Shown here one piece after another: positions 11,095-21,703 of a stretch of DNA of 55,578 nt. The position numbers were made by a program, and so were the translations under genes. This stretch comes from Tolypocladium sp. Sup5 PDA-1. Lineage: Eukaryota > Ascomycota > Sordariomycetes > Hypocreales > Ophiocordycipitaceae. The stretch covers positions 1 through 55,578 of the forward strand of contig JPHH03000105.1 in assembly GCA_000750105.3 (NCBI GenBank), in the 5' to 3' direction. How positions within the stretch are numbered: position 1 is the stretch's first letter; every line of letters starts with the position of its first letter. A model generated the notes under the pieces. That model was not told where the DNA came from. It was given only the letters and a program-made list of their open reading frames with translations, and did no database searches.

Positions 11095-12058
11095 TCATTC
11101 CTTTACGGCCTGGAGAGTATAGGAATGAGGCAGCCGCCAGGGCCGGTCGTTTAGGGTGTACTCTCCTATTTGACGTGTGAGCAGAAATATATTGCCTGTA
11201 GAGAGTCTGCACCCTCTCACCTCGATTGTCTGCCGTCATCTGCCCTGGCACGGCCAGCCAAGGTACACTTTGGTGCTCTGTAAGACCAGAGATGCGCATA
11301 CCTTGATCCAAGAGCGCCTGAACAACCTCTCCGAGGCCGTGATTGAACTCTGCAGTCTTCGTAGCAGCGAACTTGTGGCCGTCGGTTTCGACGTAAGTCC
11401 CGGCATCATCAAACACCGTGGGCTCATCGCGCTCGAAGTACGGGAACTCGATGGCAAGCCCATCTCGCTGCTTGTCGTCGATCGTCCAGAGGACCGGATG
11501 CCCTTCGCGGATGAACAGTCGCCCACCAGGTTTCAGCAACCCCGAGACCACTTCAGCCCAGCCCCTGATACTGGGGATCCAGCACAGCGCCCCGATGCCC
11601 GTAAACACGAGATCAAAGCCGCCCTGCGGCAGAACCTTGAGGCCGTCATAGACGGAGGCCTCTACGAACTTCAATTTCTCGCCGCCGCTTCCAGACGTGG
11701 CGTTTGCAAGCCTCCGTGCTTCGGCCAGTGATGCCGCGGAAAAGTCGAGCCCCGTCACTGAAGCGGCGCCGAGTCTGGCCAAGCTGAGCGTATCCGTGCC
11801 GATGTGGCATTGCAGGTGGACGCAGTGCAGTCCCGTGATGTCGCCGAGGAGCGGGCGATCAAACTGCACTACGTCTCCGATATATTCGGCATTGGCTACG
11901 TAGTCCTTGAACCGGTAATCCGGGGAAGCGGCGTGCTAGAGAAAGCCCATCAGCTGAAGTTCTGAGCCAAGACCATCTCAACTTACAAGTGGAGCCCGCT
12001 CATCCCAGTTGGCTCGATTGATCGTTTCGTAGTCTTCAGCAACGGCCATTCTACTCAT
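11095..12058 (-). CDS. Class I SAM-dependent methyltransferase
   Basis: Three exons, 11987-12058, 11221-11935 and 11095-11165, with introns of 51 and 55 bp, give 285 residues from the ATG at 12058 (a second in-frame ATG lies at 12049). The N-terminus has the INRANWDERAP box of this family. Motif I is HLQCHIGTDTLSLARLG, with the acidic motif II residue in VTGLDFS. The post-motif region FDLVFTGIGALCWIP and the LLKPGGRLFIREGHP segment follow. The C-terminus ends with SYTLQAVKE, as in bacterial and fungal homologues, which supports the last small exon. The substrate is unknown. All three exons are intact and in frame. Confidence 0.86.
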
Positions 12059-14226
12059 GTGCTTCTGGTGAATCTTGTTTTATCTGTTTTTAAAATGATA
12101 GACGAGCTTGGAAACAAGAAAAGCTGATGTGTTTATGTGTTTCCAGCCCGAGGGCAATCCTACGTTATATATTCCGGGTGAACCACACTATCCCTAATCG
12201 AGTACGCCGACACTGCCTCAGTAGCCCACAGCATAAGTTACGTGGTCACGCCGAAAAGCTCGGATTTGCCAGACAAAGTGACTGAACTCAACATGACTTT
12301 CTGTTGTTGAGATTGCAGTATACAAGCGTCCGCCTCGTGCCTCCAGGTCATTAAAGGTGAGAACGCGCTCATAACGTTAGTGAGTGCGAGGAGAACCCCA
12401 CTATCCACGCCCAGCTTTACCTAAGCCTAGAGAAGCGATGCATTTCGCGGGGTTTGCTGCAGGCTCAAGTCAACCCATTCAATCACCGCTTCGGCTTGCC
12501 TCTCAAACTCCCCGTGAACGTGTATCCGCCAGCATACCCTCGTCCGAGCCCTACGCGCAAAGGCGTGTCAACAACACACGCTATCTCAAGAACAAGATTC
12601 CCGGCTGATACGACGCGACAACAAAACTGGCGTGGCAGACGTGTGACGCGCCCAAATTTATCCTCAGCCAACCGATCGTCATGAGCTTGTATTTGCCATA
12701 GTACTCGGGGGTGTGGCCCTCAGCTAAAGATCGAATGTGGGCAAATTTCCGACTTGTACCACCCTGTCGCACTTCTCCCCAGAGCACCTGGATATCTTTG
12801 GCAGTCTCAAAGGCTGCAGCCTGGCATTCGATCACTTTCTGGCCATCGGCCAATGCTTTACCTCGATGCATGTCTTCGGATCCTTGAAGAGATTGACGGT
12901 GAGCGTATCGGCGCCACACAAGGCTGCGACGGAGCATCAATCCGAGTCAGCGGTCGCCGAGACGGAAGCTCAAGCTCAAAGCAGGCGTCCGAATCACATT
13001 CTCCAGGGCATCATGCTGTATCGCGTTGGCCAAACGGGGCAAACAAAAGCAATGCGGTAACTCTGCGATCTGGCGGCCATTCAGCGGCCCACGAACTCCA
13101 GCCGGCTCGAGTGCAGCTGTCGAATCGCGGCATAACCGGGATTACCCACTTCGTACTTGGTAGCTCAAGTAGGTAGGTTGCTCTTATTTCCACTGCTCGC
13201 TCATGCTCATCCATACGTCAACTCGACCCTGAAATGAAATGGCCCCGAGGAACAAGTACAATGGAACGGATGGCTGCCAATCTCATCATTCCCATTCTGC
13301 TGACAATGCTCCGTACACATCGGCCTATTGATCCACCGTATTATCCAAGCAGGACGGTGGTGAAGTACGAGTACGAGTTAGCCGCCCCGGCCAACTGTTG
13401 CGGGGGCAGGGGTCCAATAGCGAGCGTCGGAATGTAAAATTTTATCTGATCATCTTATCACTTATCAATCTGATCTTCCCCACTTCGCCGCAGCCCTCAC
13501 GGCATCCATTTTCCCGACGACAGCGCATTTACCAGGGCTTGGCCAGTTTTCTAGAAGGAAATAAAGCTGCATGTTTCACTCGGTTTGAAGGATCGTGTCC
13601 AATGTCTCGGGAATTCCTGCGTTGCAACTGGTCGGGGAGCAGTCTTGCATTCATGTTGCACGGTATCATCATCCGATGCTGGCGAGGGGACCCTTGCTTC
13701 AGAGTGGATAACTCCACGAGACATATTGTCAAACGACCGCGCTCCTACTGGCTTTACCAAGCCGTTGGACGTTGGTGGAGCCACTAGAGGGCGCCTCGCT
13801 GCTTGAAGTATTGGCCGTTGTGCGGGTTTACCTGGACTGAGGTACGGCGAACGACGCTTCCGCGGCGAGAATTTTGCCTGCCGCGCACCGACGAGGAGAG
13901 ATGTCGCACCATCGGGTGATCTCGTGAGCTACATCGTGCGCCTCGGCTGGGTCGAACCCTTGTAGCGTCGTATCAAAGTGGAAGGAGTTGCCGAATGCCA
14001 GAGATGTTGAAGCCACATGCCGATGGTCCCCCCCGCAGGTAGCACGAGGCGGCACGGCGATCGTCGCGGTAAGTTTTGCCAATAAGAAGCCTACATCTCT
14101 CCTGCTTCTTGGCATCGAGCAAGTCGATCGCTTGGCATCTTGTTGGATCAGTCTTCGTGCCGTCTGCCAAGGACTCTGCATACTCATCCGCATTTGAGCG
14201 TGGCCCAACCGAGACTTTGGGACAGC
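12059..14226. other. 2.2-kb spacer with possible decayed coding DNA
   Basis: No intact gene was found. On the minus strand between about 12600 and 13060 there are protein-like stretches in alternating frames: ALENVIRTPALSL around 12990, TLTVNLFKDPKT around 12880, and a 119-residue ORF at 12581-12940 containing AAAFETAKDIQVLWGEV. They are broken by stops and frame changes and could be a decayed gene that I do not recognise. A 77-residue minus ORF at 13551-13784 has no features. The part after 13800 is the promoter of the ferric reductase. Confidence 0.3.
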
Positions 14227-16503
14227 ATGCGGAAGCCAACCATGGGCTTCAAACAACTCGCATTCGTTGTTTCCGCCTTGCTCCTGCACAGCGCGCAAGC
14301 CGGCGGAGTCACAAGCTATGGCGACGACTTTGGCTTCATCGGCTACAGCATTCAACTCTACCAGCCAGAGTGTGCCTGGGCCTGCCTCTTCTGCGTCACG
14401 GCGCCGCTCAACTGCACCACCGGAGACATGGCCGGCGCGACCCCGGAGAGGAGGGACGTGGCCGATGAGCCCCCGGCGTTGCCCTCTGGCGACGGATGGG
14501 AGGTGACGCTGGAGGCCACTCCGCAGTGCCAGCAAGACAGCGACTATTTCCTGCAGACCGTTGCGTACTGCATCAAGTCCAGGTGTGCGGATGTCCCGCT
14601 CAGGGCGCTCGACAAGTTCTGGGATAAAAACGTTCCGTTCTTGTATGACGGTGACAAGAAGGATCAGCCAGTCCCGAGACAAGGGTACACGGGTGTTCTG
14701 GGGGCGATAAAGGATGCTCCGACGCTCCCACTGAACAACACCGTCCTGCTCAACTATACCGCCGCTGTCCCCGACGAGATATACCAGCCGGAATACGACG
14801 CCATCCACAACTATGCCGCCAGCGAAGTTACGCACGAGCGGTATGGGCTGGTTATATTCCTCTCCGGCGTGGTGATGCCCATCGCATTCTCACTCCTCCG
14901 CTTCCTGCCCTGGCCTGCGTCGTGGGTGACCAGGTTCAACGCCTACCTGGTCGACCCTCCAGCCGTCGGGAGCCAGCACTCGAAGCCGGTCTGGGGCTTG
15001 GGCATCATGCCGACCCGCGGGCAGGCCCTCTTCATTGCCTATTTCTGGCTGATCAACATCTTCCTGAGTGCCCTTGGTTACGAGATTCTTCCTGGCTTGT
15101 TCTATGACAGTCAGACCTACGAGGTCGAGACGTATCTCGCCAATCGCTTCGGTGTGTTGAGCTTTGCTCACTTGCCCCTTGTTTTTCTATACGCCGGTCG
15201 CAACAACATCTTGCTCTGGCTGACAAATTGGTCGCACTCGACGTTCCTGCTGATGCACCGATGGGCCGCGTTCCTCTGCATGTTGCACGCCGTGCTGCAC
15301 AGCCTGGTCTACCTTCACATGGCGGTGGCTCATATCGGTGGCCTTGATCACGCAGTGGAGAGTGTGCAACCGTATTGGTACTGGGGCATTATTGCGACAT
15401 TGTCCATGTCCATCATGGTGCCTGCGTCCAGCCAGCCCGTCCGGCAGAAAATGTACGAGCTCTTCCTCGCCAGCCACATCGCTCTCGCTGTCATGGTCAT
15501 CGTTGGCTGTTTCTACCACATCACTCCCAAGTACGACTTCGACTATGGTTACCAGACGTGGCTATACATCTCGATTGCTGTGTGGGTGTTTGACCGTGCC
15601 GCACGTCTGTTGCGCAGCGTCCGGGGCGGGATCAAGCGTGCGTTTTTGACGCCCATCGATGACCGCTACTACCGTCTCGACATTCCTGGCGCCACTGCCT
15701 CTGGCCACATCTACCTGCACTTCCCGACCGTCAGCCTATGGCGGATCTGGGAGAATCACCCCTTTTCCGTTGCAGGAATTACGCGTGGCGGCTCTCATAT
15801 GGCGAGCCCTGTACATGTACCTGTCGAGGGCAACTCGGATCCAGAGGCAGAAAAGACTGTGCAGGTTGGCGATAACCAAGGCAGCCGCTCATCCACCGGC
15901 TCCGATGGAGCGCCCCAGCCCTACTCCTCCAGTGATGTCGGCGTTGTGTTGTTCGTCCGCAAGCAAGATGGCATCACATCCCTGCTCTCAAAGAGGGGTA
16001 TTGGACCAAAGGGGATTCCAGTCATGGTTGAAGGGTCATATGTCCCCGGTGTGACGTTTCTGCAGGACGGCCATGTCTCTCCGACACACAACTTCCCCAA
16101 TCTGATTTGCATTGCCGGCGGCGTGGGTATAACAGGCATCCTTCCCTCTCTCGACAGCTTCACGGCCGTCGCAAGGCCAGTCGGCCGCAAGAAGCTCTAT
16201 TGGGGCGTCCGCACGATGCCGCTGGTGCATTCTGTGGAGAGGATGCTGGGATACGACGGCAAAGAGGCGCTGGATCGGCGGTGGGGGGACGTTGATGTGA
16301 AGTTGTCCGTGGGGGAGAGATTCAATCTGAGAAGTCTGCTGGAGGCTGACCTGTGCTATCAGCAAGGAGGGACGACAGTTGTTGTGTGTGGTCCTCCAGG
16401 GATGGCCGATGACGTCCGCTGCATTGTTTCGGGTCTCTCGAGGCATAATGGTGCAAACGGGCCGGTTCTCGTGAAACTTATTGTAGAAAGCTTTTCATGG
16501 TGA
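14227..16503 (+). CDS. Ferric/cupric reductase (FRE family)
   Basis: An intronless 758-residue ORF from the ATG at 14227; a second ATG at 14242 would place the signal peptide (LAFVVSALLLHSAQA) right at the N-terminus, and the frame is open further upstream. An extracellular N-terminal region with several Cys is followed by about seven membrane helices. The ferric-reductase core carries the expected histidine pairs for two haems (MHRWAAFLCMLHAVLHS and ASHIALAVMVIVGCFYH). The cytosolic part has the FAD-binding HPFSV motif, an NADPH-binding GGVGITG loop and the VVVCGPPGM motif near the C-terminus. Such enzymes reduce ferric or cupric chelates at the plasma membrane using NADPH, for high-affinity uptake. 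Fully intact. Confidence 0.93.
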   Translation: MRKPTMGFKQLAFVVSALLLHSAQAGGVTSYGDDFGFIGYSIQLYQPECAWACLFCVTAPLNCTTGDMAGATPERRDVADEPPALPSGDGWEVTLEATPQCQQDSDYFLQTVAYCIKSRCADVPLRALDKFWDKNVPFLYDGDKKDQPVPRQGYTGVLGAIKDAPTLPLNNTVLLNYTAAVPDEIYQPEYDAIHNYAASEVTHERYGLVIFLSGVVMPIAFSLLRFLPWPASWVTRFNAYLVDPPAVGSQHSKPVWGLGIMPTRGQALFIAYFWLINIFLSALGYEILPGLFYDSQTYEVETYLANRFGVLSFAHLPLVFLYAGRNNILLWLTNWSHSTFLLMHRWAAFLCMLHAVLHSLVYLHMAVAHIGGLDHAVESVQPYWYWGIIATLSMSIMVPASSQPVRQKMYELFLASHIALAVMVIVGCFYHITPKYDFDYGYQTWLYISIAVWVFDRAARLLRSVRGGIKRAFLTPIDDRYYRLDIPGATASGHIYLHFPTVSLWRIWENHPFSVAGITRGGSHMASPVHVPVEGNSDPEAEKTVQVGDNQGSRSSTGSDGAPQPYSSSDVGVVLFVRKQDGITSLLSKRGIGPKGIPVMVEGSYVPGVTFLQDGHVSPTHNFPNLICIAGGVGITGILPSLDSFTAVARPVGRKKLYWGVRTMPLVHSVERMLGYDGKEALDRRWGDVDVKLSVGERFNLRSLLEADLCYQQGGTTVVVCGPPGMADDVRCIVSGLSRHNGANGPVLVKLIVESFSW

Positions 16504-16956
16504 AAAGAAAGTCCGAAATACAATTCAATTCGAGTACTGTGAAGATTGTTGCGGATTACGGTAAAGTCAGTTCGGCGAGGTGCCTCGGCGTTGCGTGCCA
16601 ATCAGGTAGATGGCGCGTGTCTGCCGCGGACCAAAGGACGACTCGCGTACTTACTGCTTACAGCGAGCACATACATATCTTGGACTCACAAAGCCATCCT
16701 GTTGGTCTAAGTCTTGTAGGCGGCCATTTTAAACGCTCACCTTGGCGGGCAACAGTCCCGTGGTTCAGCGCGTAAATCGGCCTCTTCGGCCGTGGTCACC
16801 TATTTTCGATTTCTCTTTGCCAAAAGAGTAGCTTAACTATGTTCCTGCTTCCTCTCATTACATACCAGGCGCCTATTAACATAGACAGCTGGTATCTGGA
16901 GCATTTCCTAAATGTGCGTTCCACTCCTCGAGTCGTAACGGTTGAGAGGTTGCCCG
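16504..16956. other. 3' spacer between convergent genes
   Basis: About 450 bp between the stop of the ferric reductase (plus) and the stop of the GTPase-like gene (minus). I see no gene, tRNA or clear repeat in it. It should hold both 3' untranslated regions. Confidence 0.4.
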
Positions 16957-17733
16957 TTATGCACGCGGGACGCCGTACCTCCGCGCCGCCAGTCGCCTCC
17001 GAACAATACTCCCTCCTATCTCATCCCTAATCTCCTCCCCACACCCCTCCCCTGTCTGGGCCGACACGCTGTAAAATGTCGCCCCGATGCGTCGGCTAAA
17101 CTCCATTCCCTCATTTGGCGTGACGGCCCATCTTGATCGGATGTTGTCAGTCTTGTTGGCGACAACAAACAAGGGCATCGGTGGCTCTATTGTTGACACT
17201 GAGTCCTGCTCGGAGCGTCGACGTCTAAGCAGTCTGTCCATGAGCGCCCGGATCCCCACTCGCCGTGGCTGGGACGCGGACGTGCGTCGGGTTTCCCAAT
17301 GTGGCACGGTTTCGCATAGCAGTGTATACAGTTCCTCAGCGCAGGTGAAGCTGGCCCGGCTCATCACGTCGTACATCAGGACACAGGCTTCGCTGAATTG
17401 GAAGGTGGTCTCGAGCTGGCTTCGGTTTCTATCGGGAGCCTCAGGATGGGCCGCACATCGAAACAAGTCAAGAGTCACCGCGTAGCCGTAGACTTGGAGA
17501 TGGATCTGTCGGGAGAAATCTTCGGTCGGATCCCAGTTGCTAGGTATTTCGCCATAGCTGAGCTGTGGTCCATTCGGTTAGCTGACAATAGTCAAGTCCA
17601 TGATTGCATAGCTCACTCTATTCATCAGGCTCAACATTCCCACGCCTGGGGCTCCCACCACGGCCACATCGATACGCCGCATATGTTGCGGCCACGGAGC
17701 CCGGATACTTTGAGGGTCGGAGGGGCTCATCAT
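16957..17733 (-). CDS. Ras-like small GTPase with degenerate P-loop
   Basis: Exons 17617-17733 and 16957-17562, with a 54-bp phase-0 intron (GTGAGC donor, CAG acceptor), give 240 residues. The fold signature is Ras-like: VAVVGAPGVGMLSL at the G1 position, a switch-I-like WDPTEDF, strand ACVLMYDVMSRASF, the G4 motif ANKTD and the G5-like SAQ. However, the P-loop Lys and Ser/Thr that bind the phosphates are Met and Leu (GVGMLS), and no DxxG (G3) motif is seen (LDLF instead). There is a long insertion between the LYTLL helix and G4, and no C-terminal CaaX. It may be a pseudo-GTPase or bind nucleotide weakly. It is divergent to the BTB gene at 18051. Confidence 0.75.
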
Positions 17734-18050
17734 GTGCGAGGTTCGCTCATCCAGGCTGGATTGTGTTGGTCTAGGTAGATTAATTATTAAGCGGCACGGC
17801 TCAAGTTGAAAGGAAATGCTGTTTTTACAGGCTTCGGTTTGGAATTGCAGAGTGACTCAACGTTGGATCCATGGTGCTTCTCAGTACTTTTTTCTTCTTC
17901 GTTTTCCTCCTTCATCCACACCCTCATCTTCGTGTAGCTCTTTAAGCCCACGCATCAGCAGACGGAAGGGACGACTTGAGTCCTCCATCCACGCCTCGTT
18001 GAGTACCATCGTTGCTCGCCCGCAGCACCGCATCAGACGAGTGCTCGGGC
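17734..18050. promoter_or_regulatory. Bidirectional promoter region, GTPase-like / BTB
   Basis: 317 bp separate the divergent starts at 17733 (minus) and 18051 (plus). It includes a pyrimidine-rich tract (17880-17960, tcttcttcgttttcctcc) just upstream of the BTB gene, typical of ascomycete transcription starts. No defined operator can be named. Confidence 0.4.
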
Positions 18051-19162
18051 ATGATGAGCGAACACGACATGGACAGCGACAGTGGCGATGGTGATGGCGT
18101 TGCTGTCATTGCCGCCAGAGGCGACCTGACTCTTGCGGTCGGAGAGAACAAGCAGCGAATCCAAGTTCATTCTGTCATCCTGCGCGATGCCTCGCCAGTG
18201 TTCGCGGCCATGCTGGGACCGAACTTTGCCGAGGGAGTCAAGCTTCGCACAGGCGGAGGAGCAGTCGAAATCAAGCTCCCCGAAGACGACTATCCTGCTA
18301 TGAAAGCTCTTTGCCGAATTCTCCACTGCACCACAGATGCCGGAGTGCCGCCAACGCCGGATGGCATACTCCAGTTGGGGGTCACTGTTGACAAGTACGA
18401 CCTCGCTCCACGGATCACATTCACTATGGAACTTTGGGTCAAGAAGTTCGCCAGCAGCGAAGATTCCAATGAGCTTTTTGCCCTTTTTCTCGCTGCATAC
18501 ATCATGCGGAAGCCAGAGTGGTTCGAAATTGCGAGCCGACAGCTGGTGTTCAACCATGTCGGGTCATTCAAGCATCTCGCGCGAGATGACGACCTCGAAA
18601 AGCTAAGTATGCAACTCATCCGTAAGTTACCTGCCCTCGGTGCTGAAAACCATGGAATTCAAGAGCATGTAACTGACCCGCTTACTTAGTCGCCTTGGAA
18701 GAGGCTCGATCCGAAGCACGATCCCTGATATGTACTGTAGCGACAGTCGCAGTCACAAGACGCTGTCCATGTTGGCGTGAGGCTAAGTGTGACAGTCTTC
18801 GAAACATCGGATGCACTGCGCTGGGTGAATACATCTCCAAAATCGAAAAGAAGCTATCGCCACGTCAGTTTCACAATCGTTCTCTCAACGACCTCATCAA
18901 GGGGATAGTGTCGAATGCCGTGATCCTGGATTCAGCATTTGATCTTCATTGCAGTACTCATACCGGGCCCGTTGACCACTATTGCAAGCATGGATTTTAC
19001 AAAAGTGCCGTTGAAAAAACGGAGACATTGTTGAGCGAAATCAAGGGGGTCTGTCTGACTTGTTTGTTTGGTAATGGGGAGTCGAAGGTCTCAATCGGGC
19101 GCTGCATTCACAGATGCCCAACCATGGCGGCAGGCCAGGATCCATGGGCGGATCTTGTCTGA
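18051..19162 (+). CDS. BTB/POZ-domain protein (second copy)
   Basis: Exons 18051-18621 and 18690-19162, joined by a 68-bp phase-1 intron (GTAAGT donor, TAG acceptor), give 347 residues. After an acidic leader (MDSDSGDGDG), residues about 15-110 form a BTB domain: LTLAVGENKQRIQVHSVIL, then DASPVFAAMLG. A helical part follows whose AAYIMRKPEWFEIAS segment parallels AAYLLGHSEWFQTFS in the BTB protein at 3649-4805. The intron falls at the same aligned place and phase, so the genes are probable paralogues. Exon 2 differs: it is cysteine-rich (CPCWREAKC, CLTCLFG) and has no GSLF repeats. Function is unknown; BTB proteins usually act as dimerising adaptors, for example for cullin-3 ligases. Confidence 0.82.
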
Positions 19163-19438
19163 TTGGTTTCGCTCCTTGTGGTGGAAAGCGAGCTTTTTTG
19201 CTAGCAGTACAAGGAGCTGGTTTGTAGGCCTACTTAGTTGACACACTCAAGATTTAGTTGTGCTGGTTCTCAACAGTCTTTGCTTGGTGGCTGTGAGTTC
19301 AAAAGGCGATGACCCCATTCTGTGCAGCAAGTCCAGCAGCCATGAACCAACCCCACCACCCACGGTGCTGCTTCTGAGCTCACCTCGCCACACTCAACAC
19401 TCACCTCACCTCACGCATTCACACACCCTCACATCACC
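19163..19438. promoter_or_regulatory. Promoter region of TFC6-like gene
   Basis: 276 bp between the BTB stop and the TFC6 start. The last 60 bases are a CA/CT-rich tract (cactcacctcacctcacg) ending directly at the ATG, a common arrangement for constitutive ascomycete genes. Confidence 0.4.
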
Positions 19439-21668
19439 ATGAGAACGAGAACCTCCAACCGCACCAAGAGCTACACAGTCGAAAAGTACGACTTCGAGAG
19501 CAGCTCCGACGAGGTCGCGCCCGCCCCGCGGCGCCGCAAAAACGCCGACGAGCGGGACGCAAACTTTGACGGCGCGCTCGAAGACAACGACGACAACGAC
19601 GACGACGACGATGACGTCGCAGCAGAGGATGAAGATGAAGACCACGGCGACGACGCCCAGGGCGACGACTCCGACGATGCAGAGGTCCGCAGCGCGCGTC
19701 GGCTCCCGCGCCAGCGCATAGCCCCCATCAAGCCGTTCAACGCGCACGCCGCAGGCGCAGACGCCGCCGCCACCTACCGCGACATCGAGCCCGTGCCGGC
19801 CGACAGCCACGCCGTCAAGAGCTATGTCGGGCCGTACAACCGCGGCATGCGTCGCCAGCCGCTCATCGAGGCGTGGTACGGCCCGCGCAGGGAGCGCGTG
19901 CAGACCACGCAGCGCCTGCTGGACCGTTGGATCAGCTGGCCGGTGCTGCCGCCCAAGCTGGTGGCCGACGGGGGCGACCTGGCGGAGAAGGGCGTCTGGT
20001 CGCGCGGCTTCTTCGAGAGGGAGGCGGGCCTGGCGGAGGGTTGGCGCGGGCGTGTGCGGGAGGGCTCGTCTGGGGGAGTGCGGTGCAGGGCGTTGACGGC
20101 TGAGGAGGCGAGGCCGTACCAGCTCCCGTCTCGTCCGCTGCCTGTCCTCATGGGGCCGTACCCGACTCAACGGGAGGTTCGGTTCAAGCCCGGAGACGCG
20201 CACTCCCTCTCGCAGTCGGGGGTCCCATACGGGCAAGACGAAAACAAGACCAAGAGCCCGGCTGGATGGATCCTGGACGCCGGCGGGCTCGTCCTCGGCA
20301 TGGACTGGGCCACCCGCCGGGGGGGAGACGCAACCCAGCTGCTCGCCTTGGCCGTCGTGCCGCACGCCGACCAGGAAAACTACGACTACGAGGCCGAGCA
20401 CCAGAAGCCAGACTTTGAGAAGCACGGCACCGTGCAGCTCTGGGAGTTTCGCGGCGAGAAAGCGCATGGTGGTATTGTCCGGCCGTCGACGCAGCAGCCT
20501 AAGCTTCAAAGAACGCTGTGTCTGGACTGCGGCAGGGCGAGGAGGGTCAGATGGAGCCCTGCCTGTGATTACTTGGCTATTCTCTGCGGTGACGGGGGGA
20601 TACGCGTTGTTGAAGTCGATGGGGAGGCTGACGGAACATACGGTACGACCAGATTCAAGCACTCTTCACAATGCACAGCAGTATACTGACGGCATGACAG
20701 AAAAGGTCAAGGCGCCAATCGCCTCTTTGATCCTGTCAGACGAAGAGAGCGTCAAGGCGACGGCAATGGCCTGGTCCTCTCTGAACCGGCTCGCAGTCGG
20801 CTACTCTGACGGCTCCGTCGCTCTATGGTCCATCTATCCCACCCGCCTGCTCTCGCGACACCCCGTCCACCACAGCGACGTAATCGACATTGCCACGGGC
20901 TACCCGTCCATGCCGTACCTCGTCGCCTCGACGCCCATCGGCGGCTCCGCAAAGCTCCTCGACTTTCGAGCGCCCAGCTACGAGACCACCGAGGTGCAGA
21001 TCAACTCGGTCAGCTGGCAGCCCAACCTGCTCGCCTGGAGCGACCACATCCTCGGCTTCTTCTCCGCGTACCCCTCGGCGAATGCGCTCAACACAATGGT
21101 GGGCTTCATGCACCACTGCCACTTCCCCCTCGTCCGGCGGATATTCACCAGCGAGTGCTTCCTCTCGTGCCTCGCCGTCGGCCGGACGCACCCGTACCTC
21201 CTCATCGGCACGACCGACGGCTCGCTGTGGTGCCTGAACCCGCAGTGCGAGCTCTTCCGGCCGCGGCACCCGCCCACCGATCGCATCCGTATACTCCAGC
21301 ACGAGCACCGGCCGGCCGAGTCATTTTCCCAGGGGTCGCCAGCGTCGGCGCGGGGCGCGTCGAGGGTCATCCACGGGTTCGGCACCGAGACGAACCGGCA
21401 CTTTATGGCAGAGGCCAGGGCTCCTCCCAAGAAGGGCAAGGGCAGGAAGAAGAACGTCGATGCGGACGATGATGGCGGTGACGATGAGCCCGCCGCTCTG
21501 ATGGATCCTCGTCGTGCCATTGTGCACGAGCTTTTGACGAGGGTCACGGCGGTGGAGTGGAACCCAAACGAAGGGTACGGGTGCTGGGCGGCCGCTGCGC
21601 TGGGTTCCGGTCTCGTGCGCGTCTTGGACCTCGGAATCGAGAATGTCCCTGATGATGAGGAAGAATGA
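19439..21668 (+). CDS. TFIIIC subunit Tfc6-like WD40 protein
   Basis: Exons 19439-20642 and 20701-21668, with a 58-bp intron (GTACGA donor, CAG acceptor), give 723 residues. The first 100 residues are charged, with a long Asp/Glu tract (about residues 45-80). Then comes a conserved region (KSYVGPYNRGMRRQPLIEAW) and a WD40-type propeller: LLALAVVPH, VRWSPACDYLAILCGDGGIRVVEV, MAWSSLNRLAVGYSDGSVALWSI and a last blade ending VRVLDLGIENV. A basic insert (PPKKGKGRKK) precedes an acidic stretch. This order fits fungal Tfc6, a subunit of the tau-B part of TFIIIC that binds the B box of tRNA genes. It ends 35 bp from the stop of the facing PAQR gene. Confidence 0.75.
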
Positions 21669-21703
21669 TGATGATGGTCCACCAGTTCAATGGTACACGA
21701 CGG

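Noticed and set aside
14140..14226. 29-residue upstream extension of the ferric reductase
   Set aside because: It would bury the signal peptide; the ATGs at 14227 and 14242 fit secretion better.
13828..14835. 335-codon minus-strand ORF
   Set aside because: Lies mostly antisense to the start of the ferric reductase and has no domain.
19406..20662. 418-codon minus-strand ORF
   Set aside because: Exact antisense of the TFC6-like first exon; its composition (poly-Val and Arg/Pro-rich) is the mirror of the Asp-rich coding strand.
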